DNA from: JAULUH01 sp032111745
GTDB lineage: Bacteria > Chloroflexota > Anaerolineae > JAAEKA01
Assembly (NCBI GenBank): GCA_032111745.1
Contig: JAULUH010000533.1
Span: 1-5,135, forward strand
Reading direction: 5' to 3'
DNA length: 5,135 bases
Shown: piece after piece, positions 1 through 5,135 of the stretch
Position numbering within the stretch: position 1 is the first letter of the stretch
Layout of the letters: each line of letters opens with the position of its first letter
Translations under genes and position numbers: made by a program
The notes under the pieces: generated by a model
What the model was told of the DNA's origin: nothing
Databases searched by the model: none
The model's input: the letters and a program-made list of their open reading frames with translations, nothing else

Positions 1-5
1 TAGAC

Positions 6-12
6 ACCTCCT
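6..12 (-). promoter_or_regulatory. Strong Shine-Dalgarno of an unseen next gene
   Basis: Read on the minus strand, this is AGGAGGT, a perfect Shine-Dalgarno core, ending 5 nt before the window edge. A start codon at normal spacing would therefore lie at or just beyond the edge. It sits about 50 nt downstream of the stop codon of the preceding minus-strand gene, so a further gene of the same operon is inferred. The same bases can also form a 7-bp hairpin with an AGGA loop (positions 2-19, AGACGCC pairing with GGTGTCT through one G-U pair). That hairpin could partly hide the site. Without the sequence beyond the edge, a hairpin or terminator role cannot be excluded. Confidence 0.5.
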
Positions 13-60
13 GGCGTCTGGTCCATCAGTTCGTCGGGGAGGGTATTCAGCTGATGGGCA

Positions 61-1170
61 CTAGGACCACCGCTGCACGAGTTCCAGCAGGGCCAGCTCG
101 TCTTCTTCGTCTGTGGCGGCAACCCAGAGGAACAGGCCGTGGGGATCCATGGCGTCGACGAACTGGGCCAGCTCGGTGCGATCGAGGTCGACGATGAGAG
201 GGATACCGCGAGCCTGCAGCTGCTTGATGAAGGGTACCCACTGCATGATAGGCTGCAGGTCGCCCACCCCCTGCACCCACTGCAGGGCGTGGATTTCAGG
301 CACGCTGAGGATGGCGTCCAGGTGTTTGGCGACACCGGGGCCGTCCACATGGAAGACGTTATGGGTCATGGTCTTGACCTCGCGCTGCAGGACCGGCAGG
401 CCGAAGTCCCGGAAGAAGACAGGCGAGATCAACGCGGAGAAGTCGCAGCTGGGGATGTGCATGCGGCCACGGGAGGGGATGCCCATCCAGCTGACGGACA
501 GCTGGCCCCTGGCCTTGAGCATAGCGTCGAAGTGGTCGTAGATGGTCTCGAAATCGGCGATGGCCCGCTCGGCCAGTTGTTTGACCTGGTCCGGGTCATC
601 GACCATGTCGAGGCAGAGCTGTTGGGGGTCGCGCCAGGCCGCGGCGCAGTCGAGCCCGGGGTGCAGATCCGTATAGCCGACCATGAACTGGCCGGGGCAG
701 CGCTCCAGGGCGGCCAGGGTGAGCTGGTCGAGCCTGGCGAGGTACTCGTTGGCCAGGTCCAGCTCCAGCGACGGCAGGTCATCCCAGGAGTGGACCAGGG
801 GTTCGGACCAGGAGGTGACCTCGCCGAAATGGAGCCGGGCGCCGTAGAAGGCGGCGTAGACATCCGGGCCGAGGTTGGGCCAGAAGACGGGAAAGGTCTC
901 GCCGTGGAAGGTGCGGCCCTCGATGGACCTGACAAAGGCTTCGACCTGGTAGTCGACGTCAAACCAGCGGGCCTTCTTCTGTTGGGGGGTCCAGTCGTGG
1001 AAGTCGGCTTCGGCGTTTAGGAAGGCATTGTGGGCCATGAAGCGCACGGGAGGCCGGTCGACGATCTCGCCCGCGAACCAGGCCTCGAGGCGTTGCAAGG
1101 CCATATCGAAGCCGGGCATGGTTTCCAGCTGCAAGGTTGGGGGGGCGTGAGCCGGTTGCGAGCTGTTCAT
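61..1170 (-). CDS. URO-D superfamily protein, methyltransferase-like (second gene)
   Basis: About 369 aa, the usual length for uroporphyrinogen decarboxylase (URO-D) superfamily proteins, a TIM-barrel fold that includes HemE and the corrinoid-dependent methyltransferases MtaA/MtbA. I see an N-terminal DRPPVRFM (38-45) recalling the RPP start of HemE, YTDLHPGLD (166-174), and SCDFSALISPVFFRDF (241-256). The C-terminal core is FHVDGPG (273-279), H283 and LQWVQGVGD (296-304), an H-x-D-G plus QWV-x-G-x-G pattern I associate with uncharacterised URO-D-like proteins. HemE's RQAGR substrate-binding motif is absent (MAHNAF instead), so heme synthesis is unlikely. The HxC zinc site of MtaA/MtbA is also absent; the place is HVD. 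The reading frame extends to a TTG at 1209, but I prefer the ATG at 1170. That leaves 45 bp after the upstream gene, with only a weak GCAGG-like ribosome site. A soluble cytoplasmic enzyme is expected, since no signal peptide or membrane segment is visible. Substrate unknown. Confidence 0.85.
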   Translation of the reverse strand: MNSSQPAHAPPTLQLETMPGFDMALQRLEAWFAGEIVDRPPVRFMAHNAFLNAEADFHDWTPQQKKARWFDVDYQVEAFVRSIEGRTFHGETFPVFWPNLGPDVYAAFYGARLHFGEVTSWSEPLVHSWDDLPSLELDLANEYLARLDQLTLAALERCPGQFMVGYTDLHPGLDCAAAWRDPQQLCLDMVDDPDQVKQLAERAIADFETIYDHFDAMLKARGQLSVSWMGIPSRGRMHIPSCDFSALISPVFFRDFGLPVLQREVKTMTHNVFHVDGPGVAKHLDAILSVPEIHALQWVQGVGDLQPIMQWVPFIKQLQARGIPLIVDLDRTELAQFVDAMDPHGLFLWVAATDEEDELALLELVQRWS

Positions 1171-1215
1171 GAGGCTGCCTGCATCGTTGCGAGAGCCAGT
1201 GGTGATCAACGTGGG

Positions 1216-2307
1216 TCAGTGCAGTGAGGCGTAGGGTGTCCGGCGGATGGTGTCGACCATGGCCCAGAAGTTCTCCAGCGGTGTATCCAGCTGGACGTGA
1301 TGGGTGGGGCCCAGGATCAAGCCGCCTTGGCGGCCGATGGTATGCAACCGTTCCAGGACTTCATTGGCGACATCTTGGGGTGAGCCGAAAGGCAGGGTGT
1401 GCTGTTCGTCGATGGTGCCCCAGAAACAGAGCCTATCGCCGAACTGTTGCTTGAGCTCGGCCGGGTCCATGGAGGCTGGCTGTACCGGGTTGAGGACGTC
1501 AAGGCCGATCTCGATCAAGTCAGGGATAATCGGCCGGATATCGCCGTCGGAGTGATAGGCGACTTTCAGCCGAGGGTTGATGGCCTTCAGCTCGGCGACA
1601 AAGGTGGCCATGCGAGGCTTGAGAAAGTGGCGCCACATGGCGGGCGAGATCAGCATACGGTGCTGCGTGCCGACGTCGTCGCCGGTCCAGATCATGTCCA
1701 CCCCCAGGTGGGCGAGTTTCCGGGCGGCGGCCAGGTGGTAGTGGTAGGGGATATCGAGGATGGCATTGGCCAGGTCGGGATCCGTGGCCATGTCCAGCAG
1801 CATCTGCTGGAGGCCGCGCAGAGCCCAGGCGGTCTCGAAGATCGTGGTCACTGTCACGCCCACGATCCAATACTCGCCCTGGAAGGTGCGGAGCATCTGC
1901 TCAGCGTCGTGATACAGGGCTGGCCGGTGGGGGTCAGGCGCCTGGTAGCGACTGATGGCGCTATCGTCGATCAGGGGATGGCCTACCGGCTCGGTGTAGT
2001 AGCCGGTGCCGAAGGGGGTCTCGTAGCGTTGGAGGATCCAGCCGACACCCCATTCATCGACGTAGGGCTGGGTGTCCATGTAGTAGGAGTTGGCCCAGCC
2101 GACGGAGGTGAGGAGCATGTCCTCTTCCAGGGCCCGCTCCAGTTCGTAGGTATTCCCCCCGCCGTGGGGATTGTGCTCAACCTGGCCCTGGATCTCCAGC
2201 TGGGCGCGCAGGCGACGGGCAAACTCGGGGGTGAAACTGACCTGCATGGGGCAGCGATCGGGCTCCCGATGGTCGAGAGCCATCTCAACACGCTCGCGGT
2301 GCTTCAT
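1216..2307 (-). CDS. URO-D superfamily protein, methyltransferase-like (first gene)
   Basis: 363 aa, full length for the URO-D superfamily. Visible family landmarks in order: an N-terminal helix MKHRERVEMALDHREPDRCP (1-20), typical of the non-HemE branch; WTGDDVGTQ (207-215); LISPAMWRHFLKPR (219-232); YHSDG (251-255); the IPDLIEIGLDVLNPVQP block (261-277); FWGTIDEQHTLPFG (295-308); and GGLILGPTHHVQLDTP with the following EN pair (328-346). This is the classic profile of proteins annotated as URO-D family or methylcobalamin:CoM methyltransferase-like. The zinc-binding HxC...C of MtaA/MtbA is replaced by H252-S-D254, with H336/H337 in the late loop, so the chemistry may differ. It is the first gene of the minus-strand operon. 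The ATG is preceded by AGGGA (2316-2320) at 8-nt spacing, and the predicted promoter lies about 65 nt upstream. No corrinoid protein gene is visible nearby. Exact reaction unknown. Confidence 0.9.
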   Translation of the reverse strand: MKHRERVEMALDHREPDRCPMQVSFTPEFARRLRAQLEIQGQVEHNPHGGGNTYELERALEEDMLLTSVGWANSYYMDTQPYVDEWGVGWILQRYETPFGTGYYTEPVGHPLIDDSAISRYQAPDPHRPALYHDAEQMLRTFQGEYWIVGVTVTTIFETAWALRGLQQMLLDMATDPDLANAILDIPYHYHLAAARKLAHLGVDMIWTGDDVGTQHRMLISPAMWRHFLKPRMATFVAELKAINPRLKVAYHSDGDIRPIIPDLIEIGLDVLNPVQPASMDPAELKQQFGDRLCFWGTIDEQHTLPFGSPQDVANEVLERLHTIGRQGGLILGPTHHVQLDTPLENFWAMVDTIRRTPYASLH

Positions 2308-2315
2308 CGCGGTGA

Positions 2316-2320
2316 TCCCT
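2316..2320 (-). promoter_or_regulatory. Ribosome binding site of first URO-D gene
   Basis: On the minus strand this reads AGGGA, 8 nt before the ATG at 2307. It is a good match to the anti-Shine-Dalgarno sequence at ideal spacing and supports that start codon. Confidence 0.6.
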
Positions 2321-2350
2321 GTCTACCATAGACGCCGGCGCGACGGCTTT

Positions 2351-2374
2351 GTGATCGTTCCCGGTATCGTTCAC
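2351..2374 (-). promoter_or_regulatory. Operator A, double LacI-like site for URO-D operon
   Basis: 24 bp made of two abutting 12-bp units. On the minus strand these read GTGAACGATACC then GGGAACGATCAC. Each unit is an imperfect dyad around a central CG, the hallmark of LacI/GalR-family operators, and the outer ends GTGA/TCAC of the 24-mer are also palindromic. It begins 4 bp after the minus-strand -10 box, so it covers the predicted transcription start near 2372. A repressor bound here should block initiation or promoter clearance. It shares a 17-bp identical core, GAACGATACCGGGAACG, with operator B in opposite orientation. The regulator family is inferred from site shape only. Confidence 0.75.
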
Positions 2375-2378
2375 AGGG

Positions 2379-2407
2379 AGTCTAGCACACAATGGCTGGC
2401 GAGTCAA
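2379..2407 (-). promoter_or_regulatory. Predicted sigma70 promoter of the URO-D operon
   Basis: On the minus strand: -35 TTGACT (2402-2407), a 17-bp spacer (2385-2401), and -10 TAGACT (2379-2384), preceded by TGC, an extended -10. The -35 box matches consensus in 5 of 6 positions and the spacing is ideal; the -10 is weaker. The expected start of transcription is near 2372, inside operator A, giving a leader of about 65 nt before the ATG at 2307. Confidence 0.72.
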
Positions 2408-2424
2408 GATATTCCAGCAAAACC

Positions 2425-2453
2425 TTGACGCCACCCACAATGTGTGCTATGAT
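2425..2453 (+). promoter_or_regulatory. Predicted sigma70 promoter of the ABC transporter operon
   Basis: -35 TTGACG (2425-2430), a 17-bp spacer (2431-2447), and -10 TATGAT (2448-2453) directly preceded by TGC, forming an extended -10. Each hexamer matches consensus in 5 of 6 positions. This is the best promoter I see in the window. The transcription start is expected near 2460, inside operator B. Its -35 box lies 17 bp from the -35 box of the opposing promoter, so the two polymerases bind back to back and may influence each other. Confidence 0.8.
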
Positions 2454-2457
2454 ACCT

Positions 2458-2481
2458 GGGAACGATACCGGGAACGTTACC
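2458..2481 (+). promoter_or_regulatory. Operator B, double LacI-like site for ABC operon
   Basis: Two abutting 12-bp units, GGGAACGATACC (2458-2469) and GGGAACGTTACC (2470-2481). The second is nearly a perfect palindrome about CG (GGGAAC against GGTAAC, 5 of 6), as in LacI/GalR-family operators. It begins 4 bp after the -10 box and overlaps the predicted start site, which suggests repression. Together with operator A, 84 bp away edge to edge, it could support a looped repressor complex; that is inference. Confidence 0.75.
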
Positions 2482-2694
2482 ATAGGCATATCCCGTGTCT
2501 TTCTTTATCTCTCCTGGCTGCACAGAGCCTTCCTGTGCAAATGGCAGGAGTAGAAGTCATTCCCCCGTCCCCCCTATTCCACCGCTCCGTCGAAGTCCTG
2601 AACGATTTTCTGGGGCCGGTGGCCTGCATCGACGATCCGTTTCCCTGGCCGGCCAAGACTGAACCTCAGCGACGAGGAGCTGCAGCGAGCCAAA
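2482..2694 (+). other. Long 5' leader of the ABC operon, no convincing gene
   Basis: About 213 bp lie between operator B and the GTG start of the ATPase gene, implying a leader near 235 nt. I find no convincing gene. Short frames here (for example from the ATG at 2442 or 2541 to a stop at 2702) lack ribosome sites, overlap the promoter or have low-complexity translations. The leader holds a nested hairpin (2511-2550), a C-rich stretch (2561-2575) and a GC-rich segment (2614-2654) where GGCCGG can pair with CCGGCC. There is no U-tract terminator and no riboswitch I can recognise. Confidence 0.5.
2511..2550 (+). other. Two-helix hairpin in the leader RNA
   Basis: The outer stem is CTCCTG (2511-2516) with CAGGAG (2545-2550). 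The inner stem is GCACAG (2520-2525) with CTGTGC (2533-2538), around a 7-nt loop. The two stems are separated by a 3/6 internal loop. The outer stem's right arm contains AGGAG, a Shine-Dalgarno-like sequence that would be hidden when folded, but no good start codon follows it. It is not a Rho-independent terminator because no U-run follows. A role in mRNA stability or attenuation is possible but unproven. Confidence 0.4.
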
Positions 2695-4284
2695 GTGTCT
2701 GACCCAAGAGAGTTACCGCAGGATGCTGTTCCTACGGCAGGCGCCTCGCTGCTCAACATGCGCGCGATCACGAAGCGTTTCCCCGGGGTGCTGGCGCTGG
2801 ACCAGGTCGATTTCGACGTGAAGAAGGGGGAGGTGCACGCCCTGGTGGGTGAGAACGGTGCTGGCAAGTCCACCTTGATGAAGATCGTGTCGGGTGTCTA
2901 CCAGGCGGACGCCGGCGAGATCAGCTTCAAGGGGCAGCCGGTGGCCTTTCGCAACCCGCGGCAGGCGCAGGATGCGGGCGTGGTCACCATCTACCAGGAG
3001 CTGAACCTGGTGCCATATCTATCGGTCACGGAGAACATCTTCCTGGGAACCGAGCTTACCCGAGCGGGAGTTGCCCTGAACTGGCCGGAGATGCACCGGC
3101 AGGCCCGGGCGTTGCTGGGCAAGCTGCACCTGGACGTGGACCCGCGCACGCCGGTGGGCGAGCTTGGCGTAGGCAGGCAGCAAATGGTGGAGGTAGCCAA
3201 AGCCCTCTACCACAAGGCCGACCTGATCATCATGGACGAGCCGACCTCGGCCCTGAGCATTCGCGAGATCAACGACCTGTTTGGCATCGTGCATGAGCTC
3301 AAGGCGCAAGGGGTCTCGGTGGTCTACATCAGCCATCACCTGGAGGAGACCTTCGAGGTCAGCGATCGGATCACGGTGTTGCGGGACGGCCGTCTCATCG
3401 CTACCGAGCCCACACCAACCCTGACAGTGGATCGCCTGATCCGCCTGATGGTGGGCCGCGACCTGTCGGAGCAGTTCCCCAAGGAGGTGGCGGAGCGGGG
3501 GGCGGAGGTGCTGCGGGTCGAGGGCCTCAACCAGGGCGACTTTCTGCGCGATATCAGCTTCTCGGCCTACGCGGGCGAGGTGTTGGGCATCGCCGGCCTG
3601 ATGGGTGCCGGCCGCACCGAGCTGGTGCGGGCCATCTTTGGCGCCGACCCCATCAGCAGCGGCCAGTTTACCATCATGGGCCAGCCGGTCTCCATCAAGT
3701 CCTCCCGGGACGCGGTGAGCCAGGGCATTGGGCTGTTGACGGAAGACCGCAAGCGGCAGGGGCTGTTCCTGCAGATGAATGTGCGCGAGAACATCACCAT
3801 GTCGGTGCTGGATCGCCTGACCCGGGGCCTGGCCACCAATACCCGCAAGGAAACGGAGCTGGCGCAGCGCTATATCGACGGCCTGGCCATCAAGGCGGCG
3901 AGCCAGGACCAGGTAGCCATCAACCTTTCAGGCGGGACCCAGCAGAAGGTGGTGTTGAGCAAGTGGCTGGCGACCAACCCGCGAGTGCTAATCTTCGACG
4001 AGCCCACACGCGGCATCGACGTCGGGGCCAAGGTCGAGATCTACCGCATGATGAACGACCTGGCCAGCAAGGGTGTGGCCATCCTGATGGTTAGCTCCGA
4101 GCTGCCGGAGATTCTGGGCATGAGCGACCGCATCATGGTCATAGCGGGAGGGCGCATACGCGGCTACCTAAGCCGGGAGGAGGCCACCGAGGAGAAGATC
4201 ATGGAGCTGGCCACCACCACCGACAAGACCGGCGCCGATGGGGGGGTCTCCCCCGTCGACTACCAGATCGCAGCTGAGGTTTGA
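2695..4284 (+). CDS. Sugar ABC transporter ATP-binding protein, RbsA/MglA/XylG family
   Basis: 529 aa with two ABC ATPase domains, the standard layout of carbohydrate-uptake (CUT2) ATPases that power import of ribose, galactose, xylose and similar monosaccharides. Domain 1 has Walker A GENGAGKST (52-60), Q-loop Q101, a degenerate signature LGVGRQQ (157-163), Walker B LIIMDEP (177-183) and H-loop H214. Domain 2 has the family's usual degenerate Walker A GLMGAGRTE (301-309, Arg307 in place of Lys), a full signature LSGGTQQ (411-417), Walker B VLIFDEP (431-437) and Ser468 where the H-loop His would be. The second site is probably catalytically weak, which is normal for this family. The GTG at 2695 is chosen because the frame has no better start. 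GAGGAG (2674-2679) lies 15 nt upstream, rather far, so the start is uncertain; the ATG at 2758 is the alternative. First gene of the plus-strand operon. Substrate cannot be read from the sequence. Confidence 0.95.
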   Translation: MSDPRELPQDAVPTAGASLLNMRAITKRFPGVLALDQVDFDVKKGEVHALVGENGAGKSTLMKIVSGVYQADAGEISFKGQPVAFRNPRQAQDAGVVTIYQELNLVPYLSVTENIFLGTELTRAGVALNWPEMHRQARALLGKLHLDVDPRTPVGELGVGRQQMVEVAKALYHKADLIIMDEPTSALSIREINDLFGIVHELKAQGVSVVYISHHLEETFEVSDRITVLRDGRLIATEPTPTLTVDRLIRLMVGRDLSEQFPKEVAERGAEVLRVEGLNQGDFLRDISFSAYAGEVLGIAGLMGAGRTELVRAIFGADPISSGQFTIMGQPVSIKSSRDAVSQGIGLLTEDRKRQGLFLQMNVRENITMSVLDRLTRGLATNTRKETELAQRYIDGLAIKAASQDQVAINLSGGTQQKVVLSKWLATNPRVLIFDEPTRGIDVGAKVEIYRMMNDLASKGVAILMVSSELPEILGMSDRIMVIAGGRIRGYLSREEATEEKIMELATTTDKTGADGGVSPVDYQIAAEV

Positions 4285-4290
4285 CCGCCA

Positions 4291-5135
4291 ATGACTGAAA
4301 CCGCCATTGAGCCGGAAGGCACGACAAACGGCGCAGGTGGATTTCTGCGCAGGCTTATCGCCAGCACAGGTCCTTTGCTGATCCTGCTGGCCCTGGGCAT
4401 CATCCTGGCAATCCTGTCCCCGGCGTTTCGCCGGCCCACCAGCCTGATGTTGCTGGCCCTGGAGGCCTCGGCGATCGGCGTGTTAGCAGCCGGCCAGACC
4501 TTTGTCATCCTGACCGGCGGCATCGACCTATCGGTGGAGGCCATGGTATCCTTCGCCGGGGTGATGGCGGCGGTGCTGATCGCCGGGACCAGTATCGCCG
4601 GTGGGCAGATCGCGTTCGGCATCGCGGCCTGGCAGGCCATTGCCCTGGCCCTGGTGGCAGGTACCTTGATCGGCCTGTTCCAGGGCATGCTGATCACCCT
4701 GTTTCGCATGAATCCGCTGATCGTGACCCTGGGCTTTCGCAGCATTCTGTTGGGCGTCGCGCTGGTGTGTACGCGCGGGGCGGGCATCAACATCCTTAAG
4801 GATGACTTCTTGAGCGCGCTGACCGGCATTATCAGGATCGGCAGCATCCAGATCCCGGTGCCATTCATTATCACGCTGATCGTGTACTTCGTGAGCTGGT
4901 TCGTGCTCCGGCACACCAAGTTCGGCCGCTACACCTATGCCATCGGCGGCAACGAGACCGCGGCCCGCCTGTCGGGCATCCGGGTCGACCTGGTCAAGGC
5001 CAGCATCTACGGCATCAGTGGCTTTCTGGTCGCCATCGGCGGCATCCTGGTGATGGGCCGCCTGCAGTCGGGCGCCTACCAGAACGGCACCAATATGACC
5101 CTGGCCTCGGTGGCCGCGGTGGTCATTGGCGGCAC
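4291..5135 (+). CDS. Sugar ABC transporter permease, RbsC family (partial, 3' end cut)
   Basis: Open from the ATG at 4291 to the window edge, 281 codons with no stop. Family members are usually about 320-350 aa, so roughly 40-70 residues are missing. The protein is very hydrophobic, with a first membrane helix around residues 26-44 and several more after it. Family landmarks are GQTFVILTGGIDLSVEAM (68-85, the conserved GGIDLS loop, with Glu83 where Gly is common), NPLIVTLG (141-148), FGRYTYAIGGNETAARLSGI (211-230) and LASVAAVVIGG (271-281). It forms the inner-membrane channel that works with the preceding ATPase; the binding protein is not in the window. It starts 6 nt after the ATPase stop, and its ribosome site GAGGT (4276-4280) lies inside the end of that gene, 10 nt before the ATG. 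This supports one transcript with tight translational coupling. Confidence 0.95.
   Translation, partial: MTETAIEPEGTTNGAGGFLRRLIASTGPLLILLALGIILAILSPAFRRPTSLMLLALEASAIGVLAAGQTFVILTGGIDLSVEAMVSFAGVMAAVLIAGTSIAGGQIAFGIAAWQAIALALVAGTLIGLFQGMLITLFRMNPLIVTLGFRSILLGVALVCTRGAGINILKDDFLSALTGIIRIGSIQIPVPFIITLIVYFVSWFVLRHTKFGRYTYAIGGNETAARLSGIRVDLVKASIYGISGFLVAIGGILVMGRLQSGAYQNGTNMTLASVAAVVIGG

Larger units (their letters stand above)
2351..2481. repeat. 131-bp imperfect inverted repeat spanning both promoters
   Basis: The arms 2351-2407 and 2425-2481 are inverted copies. Aligned by hand without gaps, 42 of 57 bases are identical, with a 17-bp spacer between them (2408-2424). The most conserved parts are the operator core (17 identical bases), the TGTGTGCTA extended -10 segment (2441-2449, matched by TAGCACACA at 2383-2391) and TTGAC of the -35 box. 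The centre of symmetry is position 2416. Conservation is concentrated in functional elements, while spacer bases differ. This indicates either an old duplication-inversion kept by selection or convergence onto the same control logic. Confidence 0.8.

Noticed and set aside
139..1020. Long plus-strand open frame (293 codons) opposite the second URO-D gene
   Set aside because: It is the antisense shadow of a clearly recognisable minus-strand gene. Its translation is rich in Gly, Val, Asp and Glu with no family motifs, as expected for high-GC antisense frames.
1399..2331. Plus-strand open frame (310 codons) opposite the first URO-D gene
   Set aside because: It is antisense to a well-supported gene, has no recognisable domain or ribosome site, and its end runs into the leader of the minus-strand operon.
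2614..2654. Possible GC-rich stem GGCCGG with CCGGCC in the leader
   Set aside because: Only 6 bp across a loop of about 29 nt, with competing local pairings in a GC-rich stretch and no U-run, so it is not called as a terminator.
2442..2702. Small plus-strand frame of 86 codons between the divergent operons
   Set aside because: It begins inside the spacer of the predicted plus promoter, upstream of the predicted transcription start, and runs through operator B. It has no ribosome site and no recognisable motif.
2574..2873. Minus-strand frame of 99 codons across the start of the ABC ATPase gene
   Set aside because: It overlaps the conserved Walker A region of the ATPase on the opposite strand. 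Its Ser/Arg-rich composition looks like a shadow frame.
3595..3624. Lysine missing from the second Walker A motif of the ABC ATPase (GLMGAGRTE)
   Set aside because: It looks like a lost catalytic residue, but this degeneration is the normal state of the C-terminal domain in the RbsA/MglA family.
4260..4919. Minus-strand frame of 219 codons opposite the permease gene
   Set aside because: The plus strand here encodes an unmistakable RbsC-family permease. The antisense product is rich in Met, Arg, Ala and Pro with no domain.

Overview
The window is GC-rich and densely coded. It holds two divergently transcribed operons that share one compact control region, and both run off the window. The organism is most likely a free-living heterotrophic bacterium. 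URO-D-like proteins beside sugar ABC transporters with LacI-type operators would fit Chloroflexota (for example Anaerolineae or Caldilineae), but this is a weak inference from gene style and not from a marker gene.

Left arm, minus strand (2307 down to 61, continuing past position 1): two consecutive genes encode proteins of the uroporphyrinogen decarboxylase (URO-D) / corrinoid methyltransferase superfamily, 363 aa and about 369 aa, separated by 45 bp. They are distant from each other and neither looks like a true HemE. Neither carries the HxC zinc motif known from MtaA/MtbA methyltransferases. A perfect Shine-Dalgarno sequence sits on the minus strand at the left edge, so a third gene of this operon probably starts just outside the window.

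Control region (2308-2694): two back-to-back sigma70-type promoters, each an extended -10 promoter with a 17-bp spacer, point away from each other. Each is followed, exactly 4 bp after its -10 box, by a 24-bp operator made of two 12-bp LacI-like units. The arrangement is mirror-symmetric about position 2416, with 42 of 57 bases identical between the arms, without gaps, by hand alignment. This implies that one regulator controls both operons together. That regulator is not encoded in the window. On the right, a 5' leader of about 235 nt with a small hairpin precedes the first gene.

Right arm, plus strand (2695 to the end): a double-domain sugar ABC ATPase of the RbsA/MglA/XylG type (529 aa), then, 6 bp after its stop codon, an RbsC-type membrane permease cut by the window end. 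The substrate-binding protein is not seen and is probably downstream.

Taken together, the layout suggests an inducible uptake and catabolic unit. A sugar-like substrate enters through the ABC transporter, and the two URO-D-superfamily enzymes act on it or on something derived from it. Removal of a methyl group or another one-carbon step is a reasonable guess, but nothing in the sequence proves it.
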